From the NCBI RefSeq assembly GCF_025642155.1, contig NZ_CP106798.1, positions 5,952,001 to 6,016,000 on the forward strand: a DNA stretch of 64,000 nt, in the 5' to 3' direction. A program made the translations under genes and the position numbers. The number at the start of each line of letters is the position of its first letter. Position 1 is the first letter of the stretch. Below the pieces are notes generated by a model. That model saw nothing but the letters and a program-made list of their open reading frames with translations. It was not told the origin of the DNA and made no database searches. Below, piece by piece: positions 8,584 to 17,867 of this stretch. The stretch comes from Streptomyces sp. HUAS 15-9. Lineage in GTDB: Bacteria > Actinomycetota > Actinomycetes > Streptomycetales > Streptomycetaceae.

Positions 8584-9501
8584 ATGGCCGGTCCAGCGTT
8601 CCGCGCCGCCGCCGTCCGGGTGCGCGTCCCCGCCACCAGCGCCAACCTCGGTCCGGGCTTCGACGCCCTGGGCCTCGCGCTGGGGCTCTACGACGACGTC
8701 GTCGTCCGGGTGGCCGACTCCGGGCTGCACATCGACATCGCGGGTGAGGGCAGCGAGACGCTGCCGCGAGACGAGAGTCACCTTCTCGTACGGTCCCTGC
8801 GCACCGCCTTCGATCTGTTGGGCGGACAGCCCCGCGGCCTGGAGATCGTCTGCGCGAACCGCATTCCGCACGGCCGTGGCCTGGGCTCCTCCTCCGCCGC
8901 CATCTGCGCCGGCATCGTCGCCGCCCGCGCCGTGACCATAGGCGGAGAGGCGAAGCTCGACGACACGGCGCTGCTCGAACTCGCCACGGAGATCGAGGGC
9001 CACCCCGACAACGTCGCGGCCTGTCTGCTCGGCGGCTTCACGCTCTCCTGGATGGAGGGCGGCGCCGCGCGGGCCATCAGGATGGAGCCCAACGATTCCA
9101 TCGTTCCGGTGGTTTTCGTGCCCGGAAAGCCGGTCCTGACCGAGACCGCGCGCGGCCTGCTGCCGCGCACCGTGCCGCACGTCGACGCCGCCGCCAACGC
9201 GGGCCGTGCCGCCCTGCTCGTCGAGGCCCTGACCAGACGCCCCGAGCTGCTGCTGCCCGCCACCGAGGACCGCCTCCACCAGGAGTACCGCGCCCCGGCC
9301 ATGCCGGAGAGCGCCGCGCTGGTGGAGCGGTTGCGCGCCGACGGGATCCCGGCCGTCATCTCGGGCGCCGGGCCCACCGTCATGGCACTGGCCGACGCCG
9401 GGACCGCCGACAAGGTGGAGGCCCTGGCCGGCGTGGACTGGGCCGCCAACCGGCTGAGCCTGGATGTCCAGGGAGCGAGCGTGCTGCCGCTTGCGACCTG
9501 A
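8584..9501 (+). CDS. thrB: Homoserine kinase
   Basis: A 305-residue GHMP-family kinase that phosphorylates homoserine, supplying ThrC. The N-terminal VPATSANLGPGFDALGLALG and the ATP-binding loop IPHGRGLGSSSAAICAGI are diagnostic; the C-terminal SGAGPTVMAL is GHMP motif 3. The ATG at 8584 follows AAGGAG at 12-base spacing and gives the normal family length. The in-frame extension back to 8095 is not homologous. It completes hom-thrC-thrB but is separated by a terminator-like gap of 371 bases, so expression may be independent. Confidence 0.95.
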   Translation: MAGPAFRAAAVRVRVPATSANLGPGFDALGLALGLYDDVVVRVADSGLHIDIAGEGSETLPRDESHLLVRSLRTAFDLLGGQPRGLEIVCANRIPHGRGLGSSSAAICAGIVAARAVTIGGEAKLDDTALLELATEIEGHPDNVAACLLGGFTLSWMEGGAARAIRMEPNDSIVPVVFVPGKPVLTETARGLLPRTVPHVDAAANAGRAALLVEALTRRPELLLPATEDRLHQEYRAPAMPESAALVERLRADGIPAVISGAGPTVMALADAGTADKVEALAGVDWAANRLSLDVQGASVLPLAT

Positions 9502-9907
9502 CACACGGTTGCCGGATTTGGAGAGGGGGAATGTTTGTTGGATCCGGTAGTGTTAATCTCAAGTCTGCACCCGACCCCACCATGGCGAGGTGCCTCGTGT
9601 CCCCGTCCGGGACAGACATTCTTCCGGGAGTCTCCCAAGCCACTCTGCGTTCCGTACGTCGTACCTGGTCAGTACGCCGTACGCGGGCACTGAGCGGGCC
9701 GCTGGGCACACTCCGGAATCGGTGCGACCGCGCCGCGTGACACTGGGTGCCACGGCCCGTCGGGGAAGCGCCATCACCAGATATCTCTTCCGCCGCGTTG
9801 GCGGACCACCGCCCCGGCTTGGTTCACAAGAGACAGAACCGATGCCGGACAGCACAACCGGTCGCCGAGCCAGACAGGCCGACGTCCGCTCCAGGGAAGG
9901 ACCCTTC
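9502..9907 (+). other. Long rho leader region
   Basis: This 406-base gap precedes rho. It contains an A/T-richer stretch at 9530-9560 (TAGTGTTAATCT) that may be the promoter, a small hairpin GTCCC-CGTCC-GGGAC near 9599-9613, and a 12-bp stem with one mismatch (9653-9664 with 9672-9683, loop CTGGTCA). No protein-like frame is seen. A long structured leader would be consistent with the autoregulation known for rho in other bacteria. Confidence 0.45.
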
Positions 9908-11953
9908 GTGAGCGACACCACCGATCTGATGGGCGCACGTGTCGAGGAGACCGCTGCCGCGCCCGCCACGGACGCCTCCGCGCCTGCCACCGGTGCCGGC
10001 TCCCGGCGGCGCCGCGGTACCGGCCTCGAGGGCATGGTGCTGGCCGAGCTGCAGCAGGTCGCATCCGGCCTCGGCATCAGGGGCACCGCGCGTATGCGCA
10101 AGAGCCAGCTGATCGAGGTCATCAAGGAGGCGCAGGCCGGCGGCGGAGCCGCCCCCAAGGCCGCGGCTCCCGCCGGGGACGCTGCCGAGACCAAGCCGAA
10201 GCGCCGCACCACCTCCCGGGCCCGTACGGGCGAGGAGGCGGAGAAGAAGGCGGCGGCCAAGTCCGAGGCGCCCGCCGAGAAGGCCGTGGCGCAGCAGCAG
10301 ATCGAGATCCCCGGCCAGCCGGCCGGCGGCACCGCCCGCGATGGGGGTACCTCCCGCGCGAGCGAAGCCGAGCGTGGGGGAGACGACGCCCCGACCGAGC
10401 GTCGCCGCCGCCGTGCTACTGCCGAGGCGGGCAGCCCGACGGCCGCTCAGGCGGGCAGCACCGAGACGATCGCCGCCGAGGCGAAGAGCGAGGCCAAAGC
10501 CGAGACGCCGGCTCCGCAGGCGCAGGGCGAGGCCAAGGGCGAAGCCGGTGACGGCGAGGGCCGTGGCCGCCGGGACCGCCGTGACCGCGGCCGTGACCGT
10601 GACCGCCGTAACAAGGGCGACGAGCAGCAGGGCCAGGGCGGCCAGCGCCAGCAGCAGGGCCAGCAGCAGGGCGGCGGCCGTCAGGACCGGGGCCAGCAGG
10701 ACGACGACGACTTCGAGGGCGGCCGCCGTGGCCGTCGCGGCCGCTACCGCGACCGCCGTGGCCGCCGTGGCCGTGACGAGTTCGCCGGCAACGAGCCGCA
10801 GCTCGCCGAGGACGACGTCCTGATCCCCGTCGCGGGCATCCTGGACATCCTCGACAACTACGCCTTCATCCGTACGTCGGGCTACCTGCCGGGTCCCAAC
10901 GACGTGTACGTCTCCCTCGCCCAGGTCCGCAAGAACGGCCTGCGCAAGGGTGACCACGTCACCGGCGCGGTCCGGCAGCCCAAGGAGGGCGAGCGCCGCG
11001 AGAAGTTCAACGCGCTGGTCCGCCTCGACTCCGTCAACGGCATGGCGCCCGAACACGGCCGTGGCCGCCCGGAGTTCAACAAGCTGACCCCGCTGTACCC
11101 GCAGGACCGCCTCCGTCTGGAGACGGACCCGGGCGTGCTGACCACCCGCATCATCGACCTGGTGTCGCCGATCGGTAAGGGCCAGCGCGGTCTGATCGTG
11201 GCCCCGCCGAAGACCGGCAAGACCATGATCATGCAGGCGATCGCCAACGCGATCACCCACAACAACCCCGAGTGCCACCTGATGGTCGTCCTCGTCGACG
11301 AGCGTCCGGAAGAGGTCACCGACATGCAGCGGTCGGTCAAGGGCGAGGTCATCTCCTCGACCTTCGACCGCCCGGCCGAGGACCACACCACGGTCGCCGA
11401 GCTCGCCATCGAGCGCGCCAAGCGTCTGGTGGAGCTGGGTCACGACGTCGTCGTACTGCTCGACTCGATCACGCGTCTGGGCCGTGCGTACAACCTCGCC
11501 GCCCCGGCCTCCGGCCGCATCCTGTCCGGTGGTGTCGACTCGACCGCCCTCTACCCGCCGAAGCGGTTCTTCGGTGCCGCGCGGAACATCGAGGACGGCG
11601 GTTCACTCACCATCCTGGCGACCGCTCTCGTCGACACCGGCTCCCGCATGGACGAGGTGATCTTCGAGGAGTTCAAGGGCACCGGCAACGCGGAGCTCAA
11701 GCTCGACCGGAAGCTCGCCGACAAGCGCATCTTCCCGGCGGTGGACGTCGACGCGTCCGGCACCCGCAAGGAAGAGATCCTGCTCGGCAGCGACGAGCTC
11801 GCCATCACCTGGAAGCTGCGCCGGGTGCTGCACGCGCTCGACTCGCAGCAGGCGATCGAGCTGCTGCTCGACAAGATGAAGCAGACGAAGTCGAACGCCG
11901 AGTTCCTGCTGCAGATCCAGAAGACGACTCCGATGCCCGGCAACGGAGACTAG
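9908..11953 (+). CDS. rho: Transcription termination factor Rho
   Basis: About 681 residues, much longer than the 419 of E. coli Rho. A Rho-N helix domain ([20 protein letters not shown], about 40-75) is separated from the cold-shock RNA-binding domain (about 300-370) by a 200-residue insertion that is Ala/Glu-rich and then Arg/Asp/Gln/Gly-rich. The hexameric ATPase follows: Walker [14 protein letters not shown] with Lys438, Walker [17 protein letters not shown], then the Q and R loops. Such insertion domains are known in actinobacterial Rho proteins. I chose the GTG at 9908 behind GGGAAGGA; earlier in-frame ATGs at 9590 and 9842 lack this signal. A 40-bp palindromic repeat is inserted in frame at 10343-10382. 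Confidence 0.95.
   Translation: MSDTTDLMGARVEETAAAPATDASAPATGAGSRRRRGTGLEGMVLAELQQVASGLGIRGTARMRKSQLIEVIKEAQAGGGAAPKAAAPAGDAAETKPKRRTTSRARTGEEAEKKAAAKSEAPAEKAVAQQQIEIPGQPAGGTARDGGTSRASEAERGGDDAPTERRRRRATAEAGSPTAAQAGSTETIAAEAKSEAKAETPAPQAQGEAKGEAGDGEGRGRRDRRDRGRDRDRRNKGDEQQGQGGQRQQQGQQQGGGRQDRGQQDDDDFEGGRRGRRGRYRDRRGRRGRDEFAGNEPQLAEDDVLIPVAGILDILDNYAFIRTSGYLPGPNDVYVSLAQVRKNGLRKGDHVTGAVRQPKEGERREKFNALVRLDSVNGMAPEHGRGRPEFNKLTPLYPQDRLRLETDPGVLTTRIIDLVSPIGKGQRGLIVAPPKTGKTMIMQAIANAITHNNPECHLMVVLVDERPEEVTDMQRSVKGEVISSTFDRPAEDHTTVAELAIERAKRLVELGHDVVVLLDSITRLGRAYNLAAPASGRILSGGVDSTALYPPKRFFGAARNIEDGGSLTILATALVDTGSRMDEVIFEEFKGTGNAELKLDRKLADKRIFPAVDVDASGTRKEEILLGSDELAITWKLRRVLHALDSQQAIELLLDKMKQTKSNAEFLLQIQKTTPMPGNGD
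10343..10382 (+). repeat. Dispersed palindromic element inside rho (copy 1)
   Basis: The 40 bases begin GGGGGTACCTCCC and end GAGCGTGGGGGAG. They encode [13 protein letters not shown] in the rho insertion domain. A closely related copy lies in reverse orientation at 40991-41036. I recognise the sequence as a recurrent short element of Streptomyces genomes. The reading frame is kept. Confidence 0.75.
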
Positions 11954-11979
11954 TCGCAGTCGAGCTCCCTGGGCTGTTG

Positions 11980-12020
11980 AGGCCGACCCCTGTCACATGA
12001 GTGACAGGGGTCGGCCTTTT
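11980..12020 (+). terminator. Strong intrinsic terminator of rho
   Basis: A perfect 17-bp stem (11980-11996 with 12001-12017) with an ATGA loop runs into TTTT. It begins 26 bases after the rho stop and is among the best intrinsic terminators in the window. The frame that appears to start at 12001 lies inside it, so the protease start must be downstream. Confidence 0.88.
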
Positions 12021-12084
12021 GGCGCTGAGAGGAGTGGGCGCACCTTGCGTCCCTTCCGACTCATGCATCTCTGGGGGGACTTCC

Positions 12085-13908
12085 TTGTCCACAGCTTCGT
12101 CCGGCGGCGGTCGTCACAGACGCCGGATACGCATCGCCCTGCCCCTCGCCGCCGCCGGTGTCGCCGCGGCCGTGACCGCGGCGCTGATGACCTCGTCCGC
12201 GGGGGCGGCCACCTCGGTGCCGACCCCGACCGTCAAGCCGGCCCTCTCCTCGCCGTCGCTCGCCACGCTGGAGAAGCGGGTCGCGGGCGCCCTCGCCGGT
12301 GACGACACCGCGGGACAGACGACCGAGAAGTCGTCCCTGAGCGCGAGCACCAGCACCAACACCGCCACGGTCGACCCGAAGATCATCGGTGGCAGCGAGA
12401 CCACCATCACCAGCGCTCCGTGGATGGCCCAGCTCTGGTACTACGACGACAAGGGCACCACCGACGAGAGCGACGACATCGGCTTCTTCTGCGGCGGCTC
12501 GGTCGTCTCGCCGACGAAGATCCTCACCGCCGCGCACTGCGTCAAGGGCTACAACTGGCAGGCCAACGGCGCCGTCCTCACCGGCACCTCGCAGCTGCCG
12601 ACCAGCGACGGCGCCGGCGGCACGGACCTGCACGGCGGCACCGCGACCGCCGTGCTGCGCCAGTGGAACCACCCGTCGTACAGCGCGACGACCATCGACA
12701 ACGACATCGCCGTCCTCACGCTGGACAACCCGGTCAAGGCCACGCCGATCCGGATGACGACGTCCGGCGACACCGCCTCCTACGCCGCGGGCACCAGCGC
12801 CAAGCTCTACGGCTGGGGCCGCACCAGCTCCACCACCCAGGACATCTCCGACACGCTGAAGACGGCCACGCTGCCGATCCAGTCGGACACCACCTGCTCC
12901 GGCTTCTACAGCACGGACTTCGTCAAGGGCCACATGGTCTGCGCGGGCAACCCCGCCACCGGCAGCGATACCGGTACCACCTCCGCCTGCAACGGCGACT
13001 CCGGTGGCCCGCTCGTGGTGAACGGCCGGATCGTCGGCGTCGTCTCCTGGGGCGTCGTGGACTGCGTGCAGAAGGGCGCCTACAGCGTCTTCACCAAGGT
13101 GAGCACGTACGTCGGTGCCGCCTACGCGCAGATCGACGACGGCAACCTGAGCTACACCGACGGCAAGGCCGACCTGTGGGTGCGCAACTCCTCCACCAAG
13201 ACCGGCTACGAGAAGGACTCCAAGGGCACGTCGTTCGGCGCCCGGATCTCCTGGGGCAACTGGAACGGCGTGAACGTCGTCCTGCAGACCGACCTGAACC
13301 GGGACGGCATCGAGGACCTCGTGGTCCGCGACAGCGGCACCGGTGACGTCTACTGGATGCACTACGTCCTGTCCACCGGCTCCTGGTCGCAGACCAAGAT
13401 CTTCACCGGCTGGAAGACCCGCACCCGCATCATCGCCCCCGGCGATGTCACCGGCGACTACCTGCCCGACCTCCTGTCCGTCGACTCCGGCGGCGCCCTG
13501 TGGATCTACCCCGGCAAGGGCAACGGCACCTTCTCCTCCCGCGTCCAGGTCGGCACGGGCTGGAATCAGTACAACATGGTGCGCGGCCACGGCGATTTCA
13601 ACGGCGACGGCAAGGCCGACCTGCTCGCTCGCAAGAGCAGCACCGGCGACCTGTACCTGTACAAGGGCACCGGCAAGTCCGGCACCGGCGCGTTCTCCAC
13701 CCGCGTCAAGGTGCGCAGCGCCTGGACCGGATACAACGCCTTCGACGCGGTCGGTGACATCAGCGGCGACGGCAAGGCCGACTTCCTGGCCCGTACGCCC
13801 GGCGGCACGCTCTACCTGTACAAGGGCACCGGCAAGGCGGCCAGCGAGATCTTCGCCACACGGATCTCCGTCGGTACCGACTTCAAGCAGTACGACATTT
13901 TCGGCTGA
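12085..13908 (+). CDS. Secreted trypsin-like serine protease with FG-GAP/VCBS repeats
   Basis: About 607 residues. A signal sequence is plain: basic RHRRRIRIA, then a hydrophobic run LPLAAAGVAAAVTAALM and an AGAA cleavage region. A chymotrypsin-fold (S1) domain begins at KIIGGSETT and carries the triad His151 (LTAAHC), Asp207 (DNDIAVL) and Ser306 (CNGDSGGP). After residue 355 come at least four FG-GAP/VCBS-like repeats with calcium-type loops such as DLNRDGIEDL, GDFNGDGKADLL and GDISGDGKADFL, a probable beta-propeller for substrate or surface binding. The TTG at 12085 follows GGGGGGA; longer frames start inside the rho terminator. It is probably an accessory exoprotease. Confidence 0.88.
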   Translation: MSTASSGGGRHRRRIRIALPLAAAGVAAAVTAALMTSSAGAATSVPTPTVKPALSSPSLATLEKRVAGALAGDDTAGQTTEKSSLSASTSTNTATVDPKIIGGSETTITSAPWMAQLWYYDDKGTTDESDDIGFFCGGSVVSPTKILTAAHCVKGYNWQANGAVLTGTSQLPTSDGAGGTDLHGGTATAVLRQWNHPSYSATTIDNDIAVLTLDNPVKATPIRMTTSGDTASYAAGTSAKLYGWGRTSSTTQDISDTLKTATLPIQSDTTCSGFYSTDFVKGHMVCAGNPATGSDTGTTSACNGDSGGPLVVNGRIVGVVSWGVVDCVQKGAYSVFTKVSTYVGAAYAQIDDGNLSYTDGKADLWVRNSSTKTGYEKDSKGTSFGARISWGNWNGVNVVLQTDLNRDGIEDLVVRDSGTGDVYWMHYVLSTGSWSQTKIFTGWKTRTRIIAPGDVTGDYLPDLLSVDSGGALWIYPGKGNGTFSSRVQVGTGWNQYNMVRGHGDFNGDGKADLLARKSSTGDLYLYKGTGKSGTGAFSTRVKVRSAWTGYNAFDAVGDISGDGKADFLARTPGGTLYLYKGTGKAASEIFATRISVGTDFKQYDIFG

Positions 13909-13953
13909 AATCGCAGGTGAGCGGGATTGATCCCGTTTGCTCGGTTACACAGG

Positions 13954-13980
13954 GTGCCCATCGCTTCACGCGGTGGGCAC
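13954..13980 (+). terminator. Hairpin after protease gene
   Basis: GTGCCCATCGC (13954-13964) pairs with GCGGTGGGCAC (13970-13980) as an 11-bp stem with one T-G pair and the loop TTCAC, followed by TCTGCTTTG. A smaller hairpin GGGAT-TG-ATCCC lies just before it. Confidence 0.65.
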
Positions 13981-14115
13981 TCTGCTTTGTGCAACCCTTT
14001 CCCGAGTTTCTCCGTCTGACCCGATGGAGTGACGATGGTGCGGTATGGGTCACTACGACCCGGCCCGTCCGCGAAAGCAGGGGGTACACCGACCGGGACG
14101 AGAACCGAGGAGCAC

Positions 14116-15267
14116 ATGTCCGCCGAGAGCATGCCGGAGCCCGGCATACCCGAGACGGGTGCCGAGACCGGCACGAGCCGGCCGCGCGGCCGCGGCGGCC
14201 GGGGCTGCCGTCGCAAGCCCCGCAGCGGGCGCAGCAAGGCGCTGCTCGTCACGGCCTGGACGGCCGCGGGCATCCTGGTGCTGGGGGGCACGGGCGCCGG
14301 GTACCTGTACTTCAAGCTCAACGGCAACCTCAAGAGCGTCGACATCGACCAGGCCCTCGGCAGCCACCGTCCGCTGAAGGTCGACAACGGCTCCGAGAAC
14401 ATCCTGGTCCTCGGCTCGGACACCCGCTCCGGCTCCAACAAGAAGCTCGGCGGCGGCACCGACGACGGCAGCGCCCGCTCCGACACGGCGATGGTCGTCC
14501 ACGTGTACCAGGGCCACAAGAAGGCGAGCGTGGTCTCCATCCCGCGCGACACCCTCATCGACCGCCCCGCGTGCACCGACACCAACGGCACCGAGCACGC
14601 CGCCGCCTCCGGCGTGATGTTCAACTCCGCGTACTCCACCGGCGGTGCGGCCTGCGCGGTGAAGACGGTCGAGTCCCTCACCGGCATCCGCATGGACCAC
14701 TATCTGGAGGTCGACTTCTCCGGCTTCCAGCAGCTCATCGACGACCTCGGCGGGGTCACGGTCACCACGACCAGGAACATCGAGGACGCGGAGAGCCATC
14801 TGCACCTCAAGGCCGGCACGCACACCCTGACCGGCAAGCAGGCCCTCGGCCTGGTCCGCACCCGGCACGGCGTCGGCGACGGCTCCGACCTCGGCCGCAT
14901 CCAGCTCCAGCAGGCCTTCATGAAGGCCCTGGTCGACCAGATCAAGCAGATCGGCGTCCTGACCAGCCCCAAGAAGCTGTTCGACCTCGCCGACACCGCG
15001 ACCAAGGCCGTCACCACCGACTCCGACCTGGGCACGGTGAACTCCCTGATGGACTTCGCGAACGGTCTGAAGGGCATCGGTTCGTCGCACATGAAGATGG
15101 TCACGATGCCGGTGCAGTACGACCCCGCGAACCCCAACCGGGTCGTCGTCGCCGAGGCCAAGGCCAAGCAGGTGTGGACCGCCCTGAGCAACGACCTGCC
15201 GATCCCGGCGAGCGCGACGAAGGGCACGGCCACGGGCGAGGCCAAGGGCGTGGTGACGGCGTCGTAG
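14116..15267 (+). CDS. LytR-CpsA-Psr (LCP) family wall-polymer ligase
   Basis: A 383-residue membrane-anchored protein. A basic cytoplasmic N-terminus (RGRGGRGCRRKPRSGRSK) leads into one transmembrane helix (about 52-75), then the extracellular LCP domain. Typical motifs are ENILVLGSDTRSG, SARSDTAMVVHV, ASVVSIPRDTLI and, later, ALGLVRTRHGVGDGSDLGR with the conserved arginines. LCP enzymes transfer undecaprenyl-linked glycopolymers to peptidoglycan. The ATG at 14116 has GAGGAG 4 bases upstream; the frame can be extended to 14029 but without signals. Its exact polymer substrate is unknown. The polyprenyl-P GlcNAc-1-P transferase gene 6 kb away would make lipid-linked precursors for such polymers. 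Confidence 0.9.
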   Translation: MSAESMPEPGIPETGAETGTSRPRGRGGRGCRRKPRSGRSKALLVTAWTAAGILVLGGTGAGYLYFKLNGNLKSVDIDQALGSHRPLKVDNGSENILVLGSDTRSGSNKKLGGGTDDGSARSDTAMVVHVYQGHKKASVVSIPRDTLIDRPACTDTNGTEHAAASGVMFNSAYSTGGAACAVKTVESLTGIRMDHYLEVDFSGFQQLIDDLGGVTVTTTRNIEDAESHLHLKAGTHTLTGKQALGLVRTRHGVGDGSDLGRIQLQQAFMKALVDQIKQIGVLTSPKKLFDLADTATKAVTTDSDLGTVNSLMDFANGLKGIGSSHMKMVTMPVQYDPANPNRVVVAEAKAKQVWTALSNDLPIPASATKGTATGEAKGVVTAS

Positions 15268-15495
15268 GGCGCGGCGGCGTCGTACGGCGCGGACGGCCCC
15301 GTATACGGCGCGAGGGCCCCGATCCCGAATGCTCCCGGACGATCCCGGGCACGCCCGGACCCCCGGGAATAGAACGCCCAGCCCCCCGGTTTTGGGGGAT
15401 GCGGCCAGTCCTGGCAGACTGGTACGTCGGCCCCGGTTCACGCCTCCGCAGCCCGCGGTTGCGACCCGGTGCCCTCCCGAACCTAGGAGACACCC

Positions 15496-15720
15496 TTGAA
15501 GCGCGACATCCACCCCGAGTACGTCGAGACGCAGGTCAGCTGCACCTGTGGCGCGTCGTTCACCACCCGTAGCACCATCGAGTCCGGCACCATCCGGGCC
15601 GAGGTCTGCTCCGAGTGCCACCCGTTCTACACGGGCAAGCAGAAGATCCTCGACACCGGTGGCCGTGTGGCCCGCTTCGAGGCCCGCTTCGGCAAGGCTG
15701 CCGCCGGCTCCAAGAAGTAG
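15496..15720 (+). CDS. rpmE: 50S ribosomal protein L31 (zinc-binding type)
   Basis: A 74-residue L31 beginning [19 protein letters not shown]. Cys16, Cys18, Cys37 and Cys40 (SCTCG, VCSECH) form the zinc ribbon of the C+ form; the C-terminus [20 protein letters not shown] is typical. The TTG start is set by TAGGAG 7 bases upstream. In Streptomyces the zinc-free paralogue replaces this form during zinc starvation. It precedes prfA, as in other actinomycetes, but a strong terminator separates them. Confidence 0.96.
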   Translation: MKRDIHPEYVETQVSCTCGASFTTRSTIESGTIRAEVCSECHPFYTGKQKILDTGGRVARFEARFGKAAAGSKK

Positions 15721-15732
15721 CGAGCCCTATTT

Positions 15733-15785
15733 CGCCGGTCCACGGCTGTGTCCCGCCTTCGGGACGCACCGGGACCGGCGTTTTT
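15733..15785 (+). terminator. Intrinsic terminator between rpmE and prfA
   Basis: The outer stem CGCCGGTCC (15733-15741) pairs with GGACCGGCG (15772-15780), enclosing a second stem around TCCCG-CCTT-CGGGA, and TTTTT follows. Confidence 0.85.
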
Positions 15786-15828
15786 GGTCGCCCGCCTTCC
15801 CCCTTTCCGAGCAGTACAGGAGCCCAAG

Positions 15829-16896
15829 ATGTTCGAGGCCGTCGAGGAACTCGTCGGTGAGCACGCCGACCTGGAGACGAAGCTCGCCGACCCGTCGGTC
15901 CACGCCGACCAGGCCAACGCGCGCAAGCTGAACAAGCGCTACGCCGAGCTCACCCCGATCGTCGCCACGTACCGCTCCTGGAAGCAGACCGGCGACGACA
16001 TCGAGACCGCACGCGAACTCGCCGCCGACGACCCCGACTTCGCCGCCGAGGTCAAGGAGCTGGACAAGCAGCGCGAGGAACTCACCGAGAAGCTGCGCCT
16101 CCTGCTCGTCCCGCGTGACCCGAGTGACGACAAGGACGTCATTCTGGAGATCAAGGCGGGCGCCGGCGGCGACGAGTCGGCGCTGTTCGCCGGGGACCTC
16201 CTGCGCATGTACCTGCGCTACGCCGAGCGCGTCGGCTGGAAGACCGAGATCATCGACTCCACCGAGTCCGAGCTCGGCGGCTACAAGGACGTCCAGGTCG
16301 CGGTGAAGACCCGCGGCCAGACCGAGCCCGGCCAGGGCGTGTGGGCCCGGCTGAAGTACGAGGGTGGTGTGCACCGCGTGCAGCGCGTGCCGGCCACCGA
16401 GTCCCAGGGCCGTATCCACACCTCCGCCGCCGGTGTCCTGGTCACCCCCGAGGCCGAGGAGGTCGACGTCGAGATCAATCCGAACGACCTCCGCATCGAC
16501 GTCTACCGGTCCTCCGGGCCCGGCGGCCAGTCCGTCAACACCACCGACTCCGCGGTGCGCATCACGCACATTCCCACCGGAGTCGTCGCCTCCTGCCAGA
16601 ACGAGAAGAGCCAGCTGCAGAACAAGGAGCAGGCTCTGCGTATCCTGCGCTCCAGGCTGCTCGCGGCGGCGCAGGAGGAGGCCGAGAAGGAGGCCGCCGA
16701 CGCCCGCCGCAGCCAGGTCCGCACCGTCGACCGCTCCGAGAAGATCCGTACGTACAACTTCCCGGAGAATCGCATTTCGGACCACCGCGTCGGCTTCAAG
16801 GCGTACAACCTTGACCAGGTCCTGGACGGCGAACTCGACGCGGTGATCCAGGCCTGCGTCGACGCGGACTCGGCGGCCAAGCTCGCGGCCGCGTAA
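15829..16896 (+). CDS. prfA: Peptide chain release factor 1
   Basis: About 355 residues; ends translation at UAA and UAG. The tripeptide decoding motif PAT occurs in [10 protein letters not shown], and the hydrolysis motif GGQ is Gly232-Gly233-Gln234 in [13 protein letters not shown]. The coiled N-terminal domain and the C-terminal segment [15 protein letters not shown] are typical. The ATG at 15829 has an AGGAG 6-7 bases upstream; a longer frame from 15748 begins inside the rpmE terminator. prmC, encoding the methyltransferase that modifies the GGQ glutamine, follows 37 bases downstream, a widely conserved pair. Confidence 0.96.
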   Translation: MFEAVEELVGEHADLETKLADPSVHADQANARKLNKRYAELTPIVATYRSWKQTGDDIETARELAADDPDFAAEVKELDKQREELTEKLRLLLVPRDPSDDKDVILEIKAGAGGDESALFAGDLLRMYLRYAERVGWKTEIIDSTESELGGYKDVQVAVKTRGQTEPGQGVWARLKYEGGVHRVQRVPATESQGRIHTSAAGVLVTPEAEEVDVEINPNDLRIDVYRSSGPGGQSVNTTDSAVRITHIPTGVVASCQNEKSQLQNKEQALRILRSRLLAAAQEEAEKEAADARRSQVRTVDRSEKIRTYNFPENRISDHRVGFKAYNLDQVLDGELDAVIQACVDADSAAKLAAA

Positions 16897-16933
16897 GGCG
16901 AGTCACGAAGTACCGAATACCCGGAGGACGAGC

Positions 16934-17815
16934 GTGCAGCAAGATTTTGGGGGGCGACCCCCAAGCCCCCGCAGCGTGCTGCTCGCGGAGGTGGCCCAGG
17001 CCGCCCAGCGGCTGGCCGACGCCGGCGTGCCCTCGCCGCGCAACGACGCGGAGGAGCTCGCCGCGTTCGTGCACGGTGTGAAGCGGGGCCAACTGCACTC
17101 CGTGAAGGACTCCGACTTCGACGCCCGCTACTGGGAGGTCATCGCCCGGCGCGAGCAGCGCGAGCCGCTCCAGCACATCACCGGGCGCGCCTACTTCCGG
17201 TACCTGGAGCTCCAGGTCGGGCCGGGCGTCTTCGTGCCGCGGCCGGAGACCGAGTCGGTGGTCGGCTGGGCCATAGACGCCGTGCGGGCCATGGACGTGG
17301 TCGAACCGCTCATCGTCGACCTGTGCACCGGCTCCGGCGCGATCGCGCTGGCCCTCGCCCAGGAGGTCCCGCGCTCGCGCGTGCACGCCGTGGAGCTGTC
17401 CGAGGAAGCCCTCCAGTGGACCCGCAAGAACATGGAGGGCTCCAGGGTCGACCTGCGCCAGGGCAACGCCCTGGACGCCTTCCCCGACCTCGACGGCCAG
17501 GTCGACCTGGTCATCTCCAACCCTCCGTACATCCCGCTCACCGAGTGGGAGTACGTCGCTCCCGAGGCCCGTGACTACGACCCCGAGCTGGCGTTGTTCT
17601 CGGGCGAGGACGGTCTCGACCTCATCCGGGGCCTGGAACGCACCGCGCACCGGCTGCTGCGCCCCGGCGGAGTCGTCGTGATCGAGCACGCCGACACCCA
17701 GGGGGGCCAGGTGCCATGGGTCTTCACCGAGGAGCGGGGCTGGGCCGACGCGGCCGACCACCCGGACCTCAACAACCGCCCGCGCTTCGCGACCGCCCGC
17801 CGGGCGCTGCCGTGA
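16934..17815 (+). CDS. prmC: Release factor glutamine methyltransferase
   Basis: A 293-residue SAM-dependent enzyme that N5-methylates the GGQ glutamine of release factors. An N-terminal helical domain (DAGVPSPRNDAEELAAFVHG) precedes the Rossmann domain: LCTGSGAIALALA binds SAM and NPPY at 196-199 binds the target glutamine. The GTG at 16934 follows CCGGAGGA. The first 15 residues (MQQDFGGRPPSPRS) are not family sequence: they come from a palindromic GC element at 16943-16970 at the 5' end, and the conserved protein starts near LLAEVAQAAQRL. Sua5 follows after a 52-base gap. Confidence 0.94.
   Translation: MQQDFGGRPPSPRSVLLAEVAQAAQRLADAGVPSPRNDAEELAAFVHGVKRGQLHSVKDSDFDARYWEVIARREQREPLQHITGRAYFRYLELQVGPGVFVPRPETESVVGWAIDAVRAMDVVEPLIVDLCTGSGAIALALAQEVPRSRVHAVELSEEALQWTRKNMEGSRVDLRQGNALDAFPDLDGQVDLVISNPPYIPLTEWEYVAPEARDYDPELALFSGEDGLDLIRGLERTAHRLLRPGGVVVIEHADTQGGQVPWVFTEERGWADAADHPDLNNRPRFATARRALP
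16943..16970 (+). repeat. Short palindromic GC element at the prmC start
   Basis: The segment GATTTTGGGGGGCGACCCCCAAGCCCCC-type (28 bases) can fold as TTGGGGG-GCGA-CCCCCAA. It supplies the first codons of prmC. I recognise similar TTTTGGGGGGCGACCCCC elements as recurrent in Streptomyces genomes. It differs in sequence from the element in rho. Confidence 0.6.
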
Positions 17816-17867
17816 GCACGCCCCGGACTTCAAGCCAGCAGTACGTGTACGAGGAGGCCCGCTAGAC

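Noticed and set aside
12001..12084. Start of the protease at 12001
   Set aside because: It lies inside the rho terminator stem, and the signal peptide and ribosome site point to 12085.
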